Program-made: the position numbers and the translations under genes
The notes under the pieces: generated by a model
What the model was told of the DNA's origin: nothing
What the model saw: only the letters and a program-made list of their open reading frames with translations
The model's database searches: none
Source of the DNA: a virus
Length of the DNA: 56,733 nt
Reading direction: 5' to 3' (one strand)
Virus record (IMG/VR): IMGVR_UViG_3300025087_000080
Location: 1 to 56,733 of that record
Shown: positions 32,572 through 38,952 of the stretch, piece by piece
Position numbering within the stretch: the stretch's first letter is position 1
How the letters are laid out: the number at the start of each line of letters is the position of its first letter

Positions 32572-33684
32572 TCATTGTAGACGCACCGGCATAATCAGCA
32601 TCAGGAAATCTTCCCCGTCTGCCTGTTCCAACGGTTTAACAACTGCCGCCTGAGTCACACCGCCCACTTCCATCACCATTTCTTCCGTATCAATCTGTTT
32701 CAGTATTTCCAGCATGTAAGCCGCGTTGTAACCGATCTCTTTTTCCGTGCCGTTGTAAGTCGCCGGGATACTTTCCTTGCCCTGACCGCCCAGCTCGATA
32801 TCCTCCGCTGTGATTTCCAGTTTATCCGCAAAGAGATGGAAGACAATTTGCTTGCTGACGGGATTGGAGAAGATCTGCGCACGCTTCACAGCACGAACCA
32901 GGTCGCCTGTCTTCACGATCAGGTGCTCTTCGATGTTCTGCGGAATGACGCTCTCGTAATGCGGGTACTTTCCCTCAATCAGACGTGAATACAAAGTAGC
33001 GTCCTGCAATTTCAACACGACCTGGTTTGCACCTATTGTCATCTGCACACTGCCTTCCTTCGGCAGGTTACGTCGCACCATATCCAGCGCTTTCACCGGG
33101 AAGATCAGCTCATGTGCCTCTCCCTCGTACTTGAAGGTCTGGTCAAAAATCCGCACCAGACGATGACCATCGGTTGCCACCGCACGTATCTCCTGGGGAC
33201 GGAACTGGAAAAATACTCCCGTCAATGCGGGACGCAGTTCATCACGTGACGCCGCAAAGGTCAGCCGTCGAATCATGCCGTCCAGTTTTTCCGCAGATAA
33301 AGAAACCTGTGTGGCTTCCACCACCTCCGGCAGACTGGGGAATTCCAAACCCGGGATGCCCGGCACCTGGTAGGCACCCGCTCCAGCCTGCATCTGCAAA
33401 TGGTTACTTTCATCCATCCAGCATTCAATGTCCAGTCCTTCCAGTTCACGAGTGATATCCCCGATTTTTTTCGCCGGCACAGATAAACTTCCATCTGTTT
33501 CGCCCTGTACCTCAATATCTGTAAGGATAGTCACTTCCAGATCCGTGGCGACCATGCGCAGACGGTTCCCTTCCAGTTGCAGCAGTATGTTGGAAATGAT
33601 GGGCAGTGTCGCTCTACTCGGCACCGCGGCGGCGATACGGTTGAACGCCTCGATAAAATTGGTCTGGGATGTTGAAAATCGCAT
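32572..33684 (-). CDS. dnaN: DNA polymerase III sliding clamp (beta)
   Basis: 370 residues, full length for the bacterial clamp. The three-domain pattern is visible: MRFSTSQTNFIEAFNRIAAA, RLTFAASRDELRPALTGVFF with VATDGHRL, and the C-terminal LMLIMPVRLQ. As a ring on DNA it would tether polymerase and other partners. The phage seems to lack its own DNA polymerase, so this clamp should work with the host polymerase or redirect it. The gene looks GC-richer than most neighbours, consistent with capture from a bacterium, though I have not computed this. Confidence 0.93.
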   Translation of the reverse strand: MRFSTSQTNFIEAFNRIAAAVPSRATLPIISNILLQLEGNRLRMVATDLEVTILTDIEVQGETDGSLSVPAKKIGDITRELEGLDIECWMDESNHLQMQAGAGAYQVPGIPGLEFPSLPEVVEATQVSLSAEKLDGMIRRLTFAASRDELRPALTGVFFQFRPQEIRAVATDGHRLVRIFDQTFKYEGEAHELIFPVKALDMVRRNLPKEGSVQMTIGANQVVLKLQDATLYSRLIEGKYPHYESVIPQNIEEHLIVKTGDLVRAVKRAQIFSNPVSKQIVFHLFADKLEITAEDIELGGQGKESIPATYNGTEKEIGYNAAYMLEILKQIDTEEMVMEVGGVTQAAVVKPLEQADGEDFLMLIMPVRLQ

Positions 33685-33687
33685 TAT

Positions 33688-33918
33688 CTACTCCCTCCCA
33701 TCAATAAATTTTTTGAAACTGTCATACCAGGGGCTCTTTATTCCCACCCCGTAGGTTTTGCCTCCTGTGGTCGGGGAAGCGTGCCCTCGTTCCCACTCGT
33801 AGAGGGTGTGCTTTGCTGGTGGCTGTGTTCCACGGATCACCGCCAGCCGCAAACCCAACAATTTCCTACTCCCGCACAGTAAGCGGGCGTTTTTTACCTG
33901 TTCCGCTTCAATCCTCAT
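33688..33918 (-). CDS. Small helix-turn-helix-like protein
   Basis: 76 residues. The pattern NARLLCGSRKLLGLRLAVIR then TLYEWERGHASPT resembles an Xre-type HTH (compare ...WE.G...P), somewhat degenerate. It is coupled to the integrase (4-base overlap), so it may regulate integrase or act as an excisionase-like factor. Confidence 0.5.
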   Translation of the reverse strand: MRIEAEQVKNARLLCGSRKLLGLRLAVIRGTQPPAKHTLYEWERGHASPTTGGKTYGVGIKSPWYDSFKKFIDGRE

Positions 33919-34847
33919 ATCAATCCTCCTAACGTGTTGCGCAAGCCTTTAGTCTGCGCGTTATTACTGTCACGGTATTTCATCGTTGTATCGATGTGCT
34001 TGTGCCCTGCATGAATCTGCACCTCTGCGAGCGACAAGCCGCGCTCTGCTGCTATCCTGTCAACCTCTGTGATGGAGGTGTGTCGGATGCCGTGAGGTCT
34101 CAGGTTAATTCCAATCTCTGAGCCATACTGGGACACCATTCTCCAGACAGATGCTCCCGTCATCCGCTGCCCGTATGAATTTGGAGACAGGGAGACGAAC
34201 ACCGCCTCCGCCGTGTCAGGGCTGAGTTTCTTCCACGCCTGGAGAGCTGTGGCTGCGGATTGCGACAGAGGGGTGGTGCTTTTTTCCCTGTGTTTTTTCC
34301 GAGTCACAGCAATTTCTGAGGGATGGATGTTGATCCAGTTGAGGGAGCAAACTTCCTCCCGCCGCAGCCCGAGGTCGAACAGGAGCCTCAGGATTGCATA
34401 ATCCCGAACCCCGCGGACAGTTGCCTGATCCGGCAGGGCAAAGACGTCTCGTAGCTCTCCAATCTCCGGGCCGCGGTTGTCTTTCCGCGGTTCGCTCTGG
34501 ACACCTTTAACAGATAGCCTCCAGGTCGAAACTCCTACCTGGTTAGCGAGATCCATGAGTGAGCGAATCGCCGCCAGCCGCCGGTTGATAACCGAGCTGG
34601 ATGTCCCCGAGTCGATCATGCTGTTGCGGTAGCGCAGAACCAAACCGTTCCCCTCCGCGGATGTGAGACCCAGTAGGGTATCCGCAATTTGCGCGGGGTG
34701 AACCTTGCACCACTCTGCGAACTGTCTGATGTCGCCCTGGTACGCCCGTACGGTTAGAGGGCTCTTGCCTCTGATCCACTCATCCATGAGTGAGGCTTGA
34801 GCCAAGCCCGCCGCTTGCGCTGTTGTAGAGATTAACCCTTTTTCCAT
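33915..34847 (-). CDS. Tyrosine recombinase / integrase
   Basis: 310 residues from ATG 34847, spaced six bases from GAGGAG; an ATG six bases earlier is also possible. The N-terminal SAM-like DNA-binding domain (SPLTVRAYQGDIRQFAEWCK) is followed by the catalytic domain. R is in LGLRREEVCSL, HxxR in HGIRHTSIT, and H plus nucleophile Y in HAGHKHIDTTMKYRD. All catalytic residues seem present. It resembles XerC/D-type recombinases, so it may integrate the phage or resolve genome multimers. A 10-bp inverted repeat lies ~80 bp upstream. Confidence 0.88.
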   Translation of the reverse strand: MEKGLISTTAQAAGLAQASLMDEWIRGKSPLTVRAYQGDIRQFAEWCKVHPAQIADTLLGLTSAEGNGLVLRYRNSMIDSGTSSSVINRRLAAIRSLMDLANQVGVSTWRLSVKGVQSEPRKDNRGPEIGELRDVFALPDQATVRGVRDYAILRLLFDLGLRREEVCSLNWINIHPSEIAVTRKKHREKSTTPLSQSAATALQAWKKLSPDTAEAVFVSLSPNSYGQRMTGASVWRMVSQYGSEIGINLRPHGIRHTSITEVDRIAAERGLSLAEVQIHAGHKHIDTTMKYRDSNNAQTKGLRNTLGGLI

Positions 34848-34929
34848 CTCCATCTCCTCGGTTTGTTCTGTCAATATATTCCCTCCAGGCTGGACTTTCA
34901 AGCCCCGCTGTCCGTCCTCTGGAGCTATA

Positions 34930-34961
34930 AGACCATTTTCCCGGCGTCAGCAAAATGGTCT
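34930..34961. promoter_or_regulatory. Perfect inverted repeat upstream of the integrase
   Basis: AGACCATTTT (34930-34939) and AAAATGGTCT (34952-34961) are separated by 12 bases. It lies between the terminator at 34974 and the integrase start. The layout of ~10-bp arms and a short core resembles a tyrosine-recombinase crossover site or a regulator operator. No att core can be confirmed without the bacterial site. Confidence 0.4.
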
Positions 34962-34973
34962 GAATACAAAAGG

Positions 34974-35004
34974 AACCCTCCGATATGCCATCTCGGAGGG
35001 TTTT
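34974..35004. terminator. Terminator upstream of the integrase
   Basis: AACCCTCCGA (34974-34983) pairs with TCGGAGGGTT (34993-35002) over 10 bp with a 9-base loop. TTTT follows on the plus strand; on the minus strand the trailing sequence is TTCCTTTT. It probably ends leftward transcripts from the 35008 gene and may also stop rightward ones. Confidence 0.65.
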
Positions 35005-35007
35005 AGT

Positions 35008-35289
35008 TTACTGATGGTGAGCTTCGAGCCGGCGCCATCCAGGACAGTATCCCCTGGTGGCGGGTGATTTCAGGCAGCGGCGATCCCGAGCCAGCATCTT
35101 CTCGACTGCTGCGTGGTGCGCCACGATTCCCCTGGCGAACGATGTATCTATGTGCCTGTACTCCTCGATGTGGCGTTTCAGATCAGCCTCGGAGCAGTGT
35201 TCACAAAGATATTCGTATGCTAAATAAACCGACGACTGCGGGCGCGCTATGCTGCCCAGCAGACGGTTAGCAAATTGTACTTCAGTCAT
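35008..35289 (-). CDS. Small helical protein, paralogue of 32111-32338
   Basis: 93 residues. CSEADLKRHIEEYRHIDTSF then ARGIVAHHAAVEK matches its paralogue. The ends differ; here the C-terminus is basic with Cys and Trp residues. AGTAGGAG lies upstream. Function unknown, probably the same activity as the paralogue. Confidence 0.6.
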   Translation of the reverse strand: MTEVQFANRLLGSIARPQSSVYLAYEYLCEHCSEADLKRHIEEYRHIDTSFARGIVAHHAAVEKMLARDRRCLKSPATRGYCPGWRRLEAHHQ

Positions 35290-35319
35290 CTCCTACTCCT
35301 TGGTTTGATTGCCCACGGC

Positions 35320-35499
35320 TTATGTATAGCGGTTGCCCGCCGATATCAAACGATCCTGGGTGGCTAGCCCCCTAAGGCTATAATGATCCGCCAACTCCAT
35401 CGCGGATTTTATAGATCCTGTAATATCTTGTATCCACGTCCCATGCACATAGTTTAGTGCAGGGGTTTCGTTGTAAACAAAGATTATAGAATACTTCAT
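35320..35499 (-). CDS. 59-residue hypothetical protein
   Basis: MKYSIIFVYNETPALNYVHG begins a small alpha/beta protein with a helical second half (GSIKSAMELADHYSLRGLAT). GGAGTAGGA precedes ATG 35499. Small early gene without recognised family. Confidence 0.55.
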   Translation of the reverse strand: MKYSIIFVYNETPALNYVHGTWIQDITGSIKSAMELADHYSLRGLATQDRLISAGNRYT

Positions 35500-35502
35500 T
35501 TC

Positions 35503-35943
35503 CTACTCCTCTTCGTAAGGGCGTCCTGTAGGACAGACTGTCCATGGACGCAGGTGGTAATCCGCAACAACCACCTCCCGTTCCTCGCGCCAGAGGGTGA
35601 CGCAGCCAACTGTGAATGCTATGTCGGCAACGTTAACATCCTGCTTGATAACAATTTCACCCCACTTGCGAGCGAACTCGTAAGAAAGAGTCCAACTTGT
35701 CAGGTGCTGAATGGAGACACGGTCAACGGCGACAGGGTGGCCCGCATCAATTTCGCCTCTGTTCACACCGCGCCAGAGGGTGACGCAGCCAACTTTTGTC
35801 GACAACGGGAATAGCCGTTTAAAACCGGCGATCCCCTCCTCAGCGTACAGCTCTAATGCGGGTCTGAGGTTACCGGTCGCCCACGCATAGATGTATCTCA
35901 CGTGTGGCGTGACCTGGATAGGCCATGATTCCCTCGATCTCAT
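35503..35943 (-). CDS. Putative mono-ADP-ribosyltransferase with internal duplication
   Basis: 146 residues from ATG 35943 (GGAGCAGGA upstream). The R-S-E layout of ADP-ribosyltransferases is visible: R58 in VTLWRGV, S in LTSWTLSYEFARKWG (82-96), and E121-x-E123 in EEREVVV. Such phage enzymes transfer ADP-ribose from NAD to host proteins such as RNA polymerase. The segment VGCVTLWR occurs twice (51-58 and 112-119), encoded by an exact 25-bp direct repeat (35586-35610 and 35769-35793). The second copy abuts the ExE motif. The call rests on motif spacing only. Confidence 0.5.
   Translation of the reverse strand: MRSRESWPIQVTPHVRYIYAWATGNLRPALELYAEEGIAGFKRLFPLSTKVGCVTLWRGVNRGEIDAGHPVAVDRVSIQHLTSWTLSYEFARKWGEIVIKQDVNVADIAFTVGCVTLWREEREVVVADYHLRPWTVCPTGRPYEEE
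35586..35793. repeat. 25-bp direct repeat inside the putative ART gene
   Basis: 35586-35610 and 35769-35793 are identical. Both are read in the same frame and encode VGCVTLWR. Exact identity at the DNA level implies recent duplication or gene conversion. Confidence 0.9.
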
Positions 35944-35969
35944 TTTCCTGCTCCTTTGGTTGTGTTTCA

Positions 35970-35985
35970 GCCGGCACCCGCCGGC
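35970..35985 (-). promoter_or_regulatory. Leader hairpin 1 (GCCGGC family)
   Basis: On the minus strand GCCGGC-GGGT-GCCGGC, ending 27 bases before ATG 35943 and just upstream of the ribosome binding site. Part of a set of four; see 36424, 36752 and 37114. Confidence 0.7.
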
Positions 35986-36029
35986 TCCTGTGACTCCCCT
36001 CGCGGGGAGATCCACTCATCTACAGTTTT

Positions 36030-36398
36030 CTATACCACCGTGTACGTGTAAAACATCACTGTAGTTGTGAACTTTATAGGGGCTATGTCAGCCTCATATC
36101 GTTCACATATTTTATTATTAAGCGTAAGTACTAACGCTGTTTCGAGGAGTCTTTTTACCTCCTCTGGATTGTACCCAGTTATACTTAAAGTATTGTCTTC
36201 ATACACGAAGACTTTCGTATCCGTGGAAGACGACCAAGTATCCAACTGTAACGTCATTGGATACTGCTGTTCCGTTGTCTTTATCCAACTAAAAAACTTT
36301 TTTAGCTGGATAACTTCTAACCATTCTTGGTTAACAGGCATACTTGCCTTGACAAGGAATACAACACCCTTCTTGTTTTCATCAAAGTAAAACTTCAT
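36030..36398 (-). CDS. Hypothetical early protein
   Basis: 122 residues from ATG 36398 (AAGGAG upstream). It is mixed alpha/beta; an N-terminal segment FYFDENKKGVVFLVKASMPV and a helix PEEVKRLLETALVLTL are apparent. It belongs to the run of small leader-hairpin genes. No family recognised. Confidence 0.5.
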   Translation of the reverse strand: MKFYFDENKKGVVFLVKASMPVNQEWLEVIQLKKFFSWIKTTEQQYPMTLQLDTWSSSTDTKVFVYEDNTLSITGYNPEEVKRLLETALVLTLNNKICERYEADIAPIKFTTTVMFYTYTVV

Positions 36399-36423
36399 TT
36401 TTCCACTCCTTTTTCGGTTCCCC

Positions 36424-36439
36424 GCCGGCACCCGCCGGC
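36424..36439 (-). promoter_or_regulatory. Leader hairpin 2 (GCCGGC family)
   Basis: GCCGGC-GGGT-GCCGGC on the minus strand, 26 bases before ATG 36398. It follows the tRNA-like minihelix at 36447. Confidence 0.7.
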
Positions 36440-36446
36440 TCTTCGC

Positions 36447-36487
36447 TCCCCGCCGAGGAGTTGAACCTCGGATACACCAAGCGGGGA
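36447..36487 (-). ncRNA. tRNA-like minihelix (acceptor plus T-arm)
   Basis: On the minus strand TCCCCGC and GCGGGGA form a perfect 7-bp acceptor-like stem. Between them CGAGG-TTCAACT-CCTCG forms a 5-bp T-stem with a canonical 7-base T-loop. Only 10 bases (TTGGTGTATC) remain where the D and anticodon arms should be. This could be a tRNA remnant left by an integration or deletion event, or a structured leader of the 36398 gene. It cannot decode. Confidence 0.5.
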
Positions 36488-36497
36488 GATCCGCTCT

Positions 36498-36728
36498 CTA
36501 GAGCTCGTCAGACAGGAAAAACTGCCCGTCAGCAAAGACATAGACTCTATCCTCTGAGTCTTTGATCGATATAAATCTTGAAAAGATCCCGCCGCAAGAA
36601 CAATCAGACATTCCGCATAACTTGTTGTCTGCGCGTTTTATACTCCGAGCCGACATTGTCATCGACTCTGTTGATACCACAACACTCGCGGAAGTGTTGT
36701 GGAAAGTATTTTCAATGGTCAACTTCAT
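36498..36728 (-). CDS. Hypothetical early protein
   Basis: 76 residues. ATG 36728 is preferred because GAGGAG is six bases upstream; an in-frame ATG at 36734 is possible. The product is beta-rich with a central CGMSDCSCGGIFSRFISI that could bind zinc. Preceded by leader hairpin 3. Function unknown. Confidence 0.5.
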   Translation of the reverse strand: MKLTIENTFHNTSASVVVSTESMTMSARSIKRADNKLCGMSDCSCGGIFSRFISIKDSEDRVYVFADGQFFLSDEL

Positions 36729-36751
36729 TTTCATCTCCTCGTTGTTTTTCC

Positions 36752-36767
36752 GCCGGCACCCGCCGGC
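36752..36767 (-). promoter_or_regulatory. Leader hairpin 3 (GCCGGC family)
   Basis: GCCGGC-GGGT-GCCGGC on the minus strand, 24 bases before ATG 36728. Confidence 0.7.
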
Positions 36768-36778
36768 TTTAGTTCCCC

Positions 36779-37084
36779 TTAAATGATGTATATTTCCAGG
36801 TCGAAGGCATCCCTTTGAATTATCCACGCAAATTCTTCATTAGAATTTGCTACTTGCTTTGCAAATTCTAATGCTCGGAAGTAGAGCAGCGTCCTAATCG
36901 CGGATAAAGCATTTTCACTCTGGAGAAGATCATAATTCAGGCGTCTCTGTTCCAGTAACCATTTCCAGATGACGTCTTGCATAGCCAATTCCCAAATCCT
37001 TGATTCAAACTGAACTACCTGTGACTCTTTGGCGGAATCTATTCCTACCAAGTTGATGAATACATCTATTTGCCCGCACCACAT
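36779..37084 (-). CDS. Hypothetical early protein
   Basis: 101 residues from ATG 37084 (AAGGAG upstream). It is predominantly helical (SRIWELAMQDVIWKWLLEQR; LLYFRALEFAKQVANSNEEF). It is driven by the promoter at 37140-37168 with leader hairpin 4 immediately at the mRNA 5' end. Unknown function, probably early host modulation by context. Confidence 0.55.
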   Translation of the reverse strand: MWCGQIDVFINLVGIDSAKESQVVQFESRIWELAMQDVIWKWLLEQRRLNYDLLQSENALSAIRTLLYFRALEFAKQVANSNEEFAWIIQRDAFDLEIYII

Positions 37085-37113
37085 TTTCCAATCTCCTTTT
37101 TTTCGTTTTCCTC

Positions 37114-37129
37114 GCCGGCATCCGCCGGC
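37114..37129 (-). promoter_or_regulatory. Leader hairpin 4 (GCCGGC family)
   Basis: GCCGGC-GGAT-GCCGGC on the minus strand. It begins about ten bases after the -10 box of the promoter at 37140, so it would lie at the extreme 5' end of the transcript, where such hairpins can stabilise mRNA. Confidence 0.7.
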
Positions 37130-37139
37130 TTGTTGATCC

Positions 37140-37168
37140 AAGATACTCATTAGCATATTGCCTGTCAA
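37140..37168 (-). promoter_or_regulatory. Early promoter A
   Basis: TTGACA (37168-37163), 17-bp spacer, TATCTT (37145-37140), reading leftward. The -35 box is consensus for sigma70. It shares the upstream CTCTCGAGGAGA-like block and the sequence after -10 (TATCTTGGATCAA) with promoters at 38894 and 39343. Confidence 0.8.
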
Positions 37169-37172
37169 TAGC

Positions 37173-37454
37173 CTATCTCTCCTCGAGACTCTCCTCGGCC
37201 TGCGCACCGCCGTCCGCTCCCCGCAGCCTGGTATACCCAGCGATTAGCTGCTGAATAATCGGATCCGCCGCCGCAGGCTCGGAGAAGAGACTCTCCTGGT
37301 GAGCGTTATCCACAGGCAAGAGCCGATAGTACGGATTAAACGCCTCCGCGAGAGCCGCCGCCGTCCGCCTGCTGGGAGACAACTCGTACTCCCGCCGGGC
37401 GAGCCTGAAAGCCTCAATAATAGCCTCCTCAGAGGTTAGGTTCTTAAAGTTCAT
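37173..37454 (-). CDS. Hypothetical helical early protein
   Basis: 93 residues, Ala/Glu/Arg-rich and helical (EEAIIEAFRLARREYELSPS; RTAAALAEAFNPYYRLLPV). It overlaps the 37454 gene by one base. Its 3' end contains the upstream block of promoter A. No family recognised. Confidence 0.5.
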   Translation of the reverse strand: MNFKNLTSEEAIIEAFRLARREYELSPSRRTAAALAEAFNPYYRLLPVDNAHQESLFSEPAAADPIIQQLIAGYTRLRGADGGAQAEESLEER

Positions 37455-38032
37455 CAGAAAGGTACCTCGTTGAGGGGAACCTTGCTCTTCTGCTTCACCT
37501 TATAGCAACGTCCAGTCTCGTAAGTCTCCGTCTCTATACTGTTAGAGACTGGTATTTTCGTTCCGAGGGACTCGAGAGCGTCCAGGAGATCACTTTCGAA
37601 CGGGTTGCGTATCAACCCCGCCTCAAAAGCGGCTTGCGCTACAAGGTCAAAAGCTACAGCGTTAGAGTTAGTCCTGGAGGTACGAAACCGCGGCGGGATT
37701 CGTTTATACTCATCAGCAATTCCCCCCCCGCTACGGATCAGTATAGGAGCAACTTTGCCACCATACTCTCGCCTTAACCAGGACTCGAGCTCGCTAACAG
37801 TATCGGAGCGAGAAACGGTGTTCTCGCGCACTAAAAAAGCAGGGAGAGAAGAGTTCCTGTCTTCCTGCTTTAACCAATAAGCCCTATATTTAGGGCTATA
37901 GACAAAGCCGCTATCTATAGCAACTTGCTTATCAAAGCCACCTCGTAACCACAGGAGATTGCCGACTCTGTGAACTATATACCTACAGTTCACCCGCCGC
38001 GCTGTAGACCTACTCCAAGGCTTGTCTTTCAT
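37454..38032 (-). CDS. Hypothetical early protein downstream of the hammerhead
   Basis: 192 residues. The basic N-terminus (KPWSRSTARRVNCRYIVHRV) and a following FDKQVAIDSGFVYSPKYRAY suggest a small nucleic-acid-associated domain. The C-terminal part is mixed. Its mRNA leader would begin at the hammerhead cleavage point, ~27 bases before the start. No family recognised. Confidence 0.5.
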   Translation of the reverse strand: MKDKPWSRSTARRVNCRYIVHRVGNLLWLRGGFDKQVAIDSGFVYSPKYRAYWLKQEDRNSSLPAFLVRENTVSRSDTVSELESWLRREYGGKVAPILIRSGGGIADEYKRIPPRFRTSRTNSNAVAFDLVAQAAFEAGLIRNPFESDLLDALESLGTKIPVSNSIETETYETGRCYKVKQKSKVPLNEVPF

Positions 38033-38047
38033 CTCTCTATTCCTATT

Positions 38048-38123
38048 TTAGTTTCCTGTAAGCATCCCTTGTGAGAGGGATGCTTTCGGCCCGGTACCGC
38101 CGAGCACTCATCAGACAGGCTAA
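38048..38123 (-). ncRNA. Type I hammerhead ribozyme, intercistronic
   Basis: Read leftward, all core parts are present. Stem I is TTAG+CCTGT (38123-38115) pairing with ACAGG...CTAA (38059-38055, 38051-38048) around an AAA bulge. Core CTGATGA is 38114-38108. Stem II is G-C plus GCTCGG/CCGGGC with one bulged T (38107-38088). Core GAAA is 38087-38084. Stem III is GCATCCC/GGGATGC (38083-38077, 38068-38062) closed by A15.1-U16.1. The predicted cleavage is after 38060 (triplet CUU). It fits precisely between the stop of the 38120 gene and the ribosome binding site of the 38032 gene, so cleavage would separate the two messages. Confidence 0.8.
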
Positions 38124-38311
38124 CGCTTATCCTTAGGGATTGGGACAAATACGTTTATCCCAAGCGAGGCCTCGCTCCCAGGGATAGGGATAATCCCCTC
38201 GCTGGAGGCTACAATAACGCTCTTACCTGTACTACTTGCGCCGTACTTCTTACTCAAGTCAATCGTTATGACTAACGTTGAGCCGTTGACTTCGAGGGTT
38301 ACGTTCTTCAT
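38120..38311 (-). CDS. Small conserved phage protein
   Basis: 63 residues. KNVTLEVNGSTLVITIDLSK then GKSVIVASSEGIIPIPG follow a small beta-rich family seen in many phages and bacteria, of unknown role. Its TAG stop forms part of hammerhead stem I. The gene sits five bases after the 38317 gene. Confidence 0.65.
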   Translation of the reverse strand: MKNVTLEVNGSTLVITIDLSKKYGASSTGKSVIVASSEGIIPIPGSEASLGINVFVPIPKDKR

Positions 38312-38316
38312 CTCCT

Positions 38317-38553
38317 TTAGTTCCAGGACTGAGTCTCTGGAGTGTAACTACTAAAGCTGTTGTCAAAACTGTTCTCAAACACAGCGGGTTTATCCACGTC
38401 AATCGGGGTAACAGTATACTCAGAGATCCTTAGGATCCCCGAATATCCCAATTTTCTCTCGGAGATCCTGCAATTCTCGAGCGGAATAGGATATGAGTAT
38501 CTCACTCCACTCCACTCAGAATAAAAACCAGTGACTATAATGCTGTTCTTCAT
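38317..38553 (-). CDS. Hypothetical early protein
   Basis: 78 residues, beta-rich (SIIVTGFYSEWSGVRYSYPI; GILRISEYTVTPIDV). A weaker relative of the early promoter family (TATCTT at 38594-38589, no good -35) lies upstream. No family recognised. Confidence 0.5.
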   Translation of the reverse strand: MKNSIIVTGFYSEWSGVRYSYPIPLENCRISERKLGYSGILRISEYTVTPIDVDKPAVFENSFDNSFSSYTPETQSWN

Positions 38554-38600
38554 CTCATTCTCCTTTAGGTTAGCAGGCTTCTTGAACCAAGATACTCATT

Positions 38601-38852
38601 CTATATGCTATTCGTTTTGACTAACCACTCCAGCCACCTTGCCTCGGCGGCCTCAATAGACGAAAATATCCAGCCAAATCTGAAGTTGTGATCAGTCTCA
38701 ACCTTGTTGAGTATCAACCCCTGCCATCTGATTTCAGGCACCTGTCCTGCCTTTACTACTATCCCACTCACTATATCCCCGCTCGTCCTGCTCGTGCGCC
38801 AGACAGTGTAGACAACTTGTCCATGTACCAGATCCTTCATTGTTGCTTCCAT
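38601..38852 (-). CDS. Hypothetical early protein
   Basis: 83 residues from ATG 38852 (AGGAGTAGGAA upstream). A small beta domain (GQVVYTVWRTSRTSGDIVSG) is followed by a Trp-rich helix (IFSSIEAAEARWLEWLV), resembling short phage domains that bind ligands or nucleic acid. Driven by promoter C at 38894-38922. Confidence 0.5.
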   Translation of the reverse strand: MEATMKDLVHGQVVYTVWRTSRTSGDIVSGIVVKAGQVPEIRWQGLILNKVETDHNFRFGWIFSSIEAAEARWLEWLVKTNSI

Positions 38853-38893
38853 TTCCTACTCCTCTTAGGTTGTTGTTGAACTACTGTTGAACC

Positions 38894-38922
38894 AAGATAC
38901 TCTCTGCTATATTGCGAGTCAA
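38894..38922 (-). promoter_or_regulatory. Early promoter C
   Basis: TTGACT (38922-38917), 17-bp spacer, TATCTT (38899-38894), leftward. The spacer begins CGCAATATAG, nearly as in promoters A and D. The upstream block CTCTCGAGGAGAC lies 17-30 bases before the -35. Confidence 0.8.
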
Positions 38923-38952
38923 TACCTACTCTGTCTCCTCGAGAGACCAGGA

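Noticed and set aside
37698-37722. Second hammerhead core (CTGATGAG on the minus strand)
   Set aside because: Followed by CGAAT rather than GAAA and no flanking stems; it is coding sequence.
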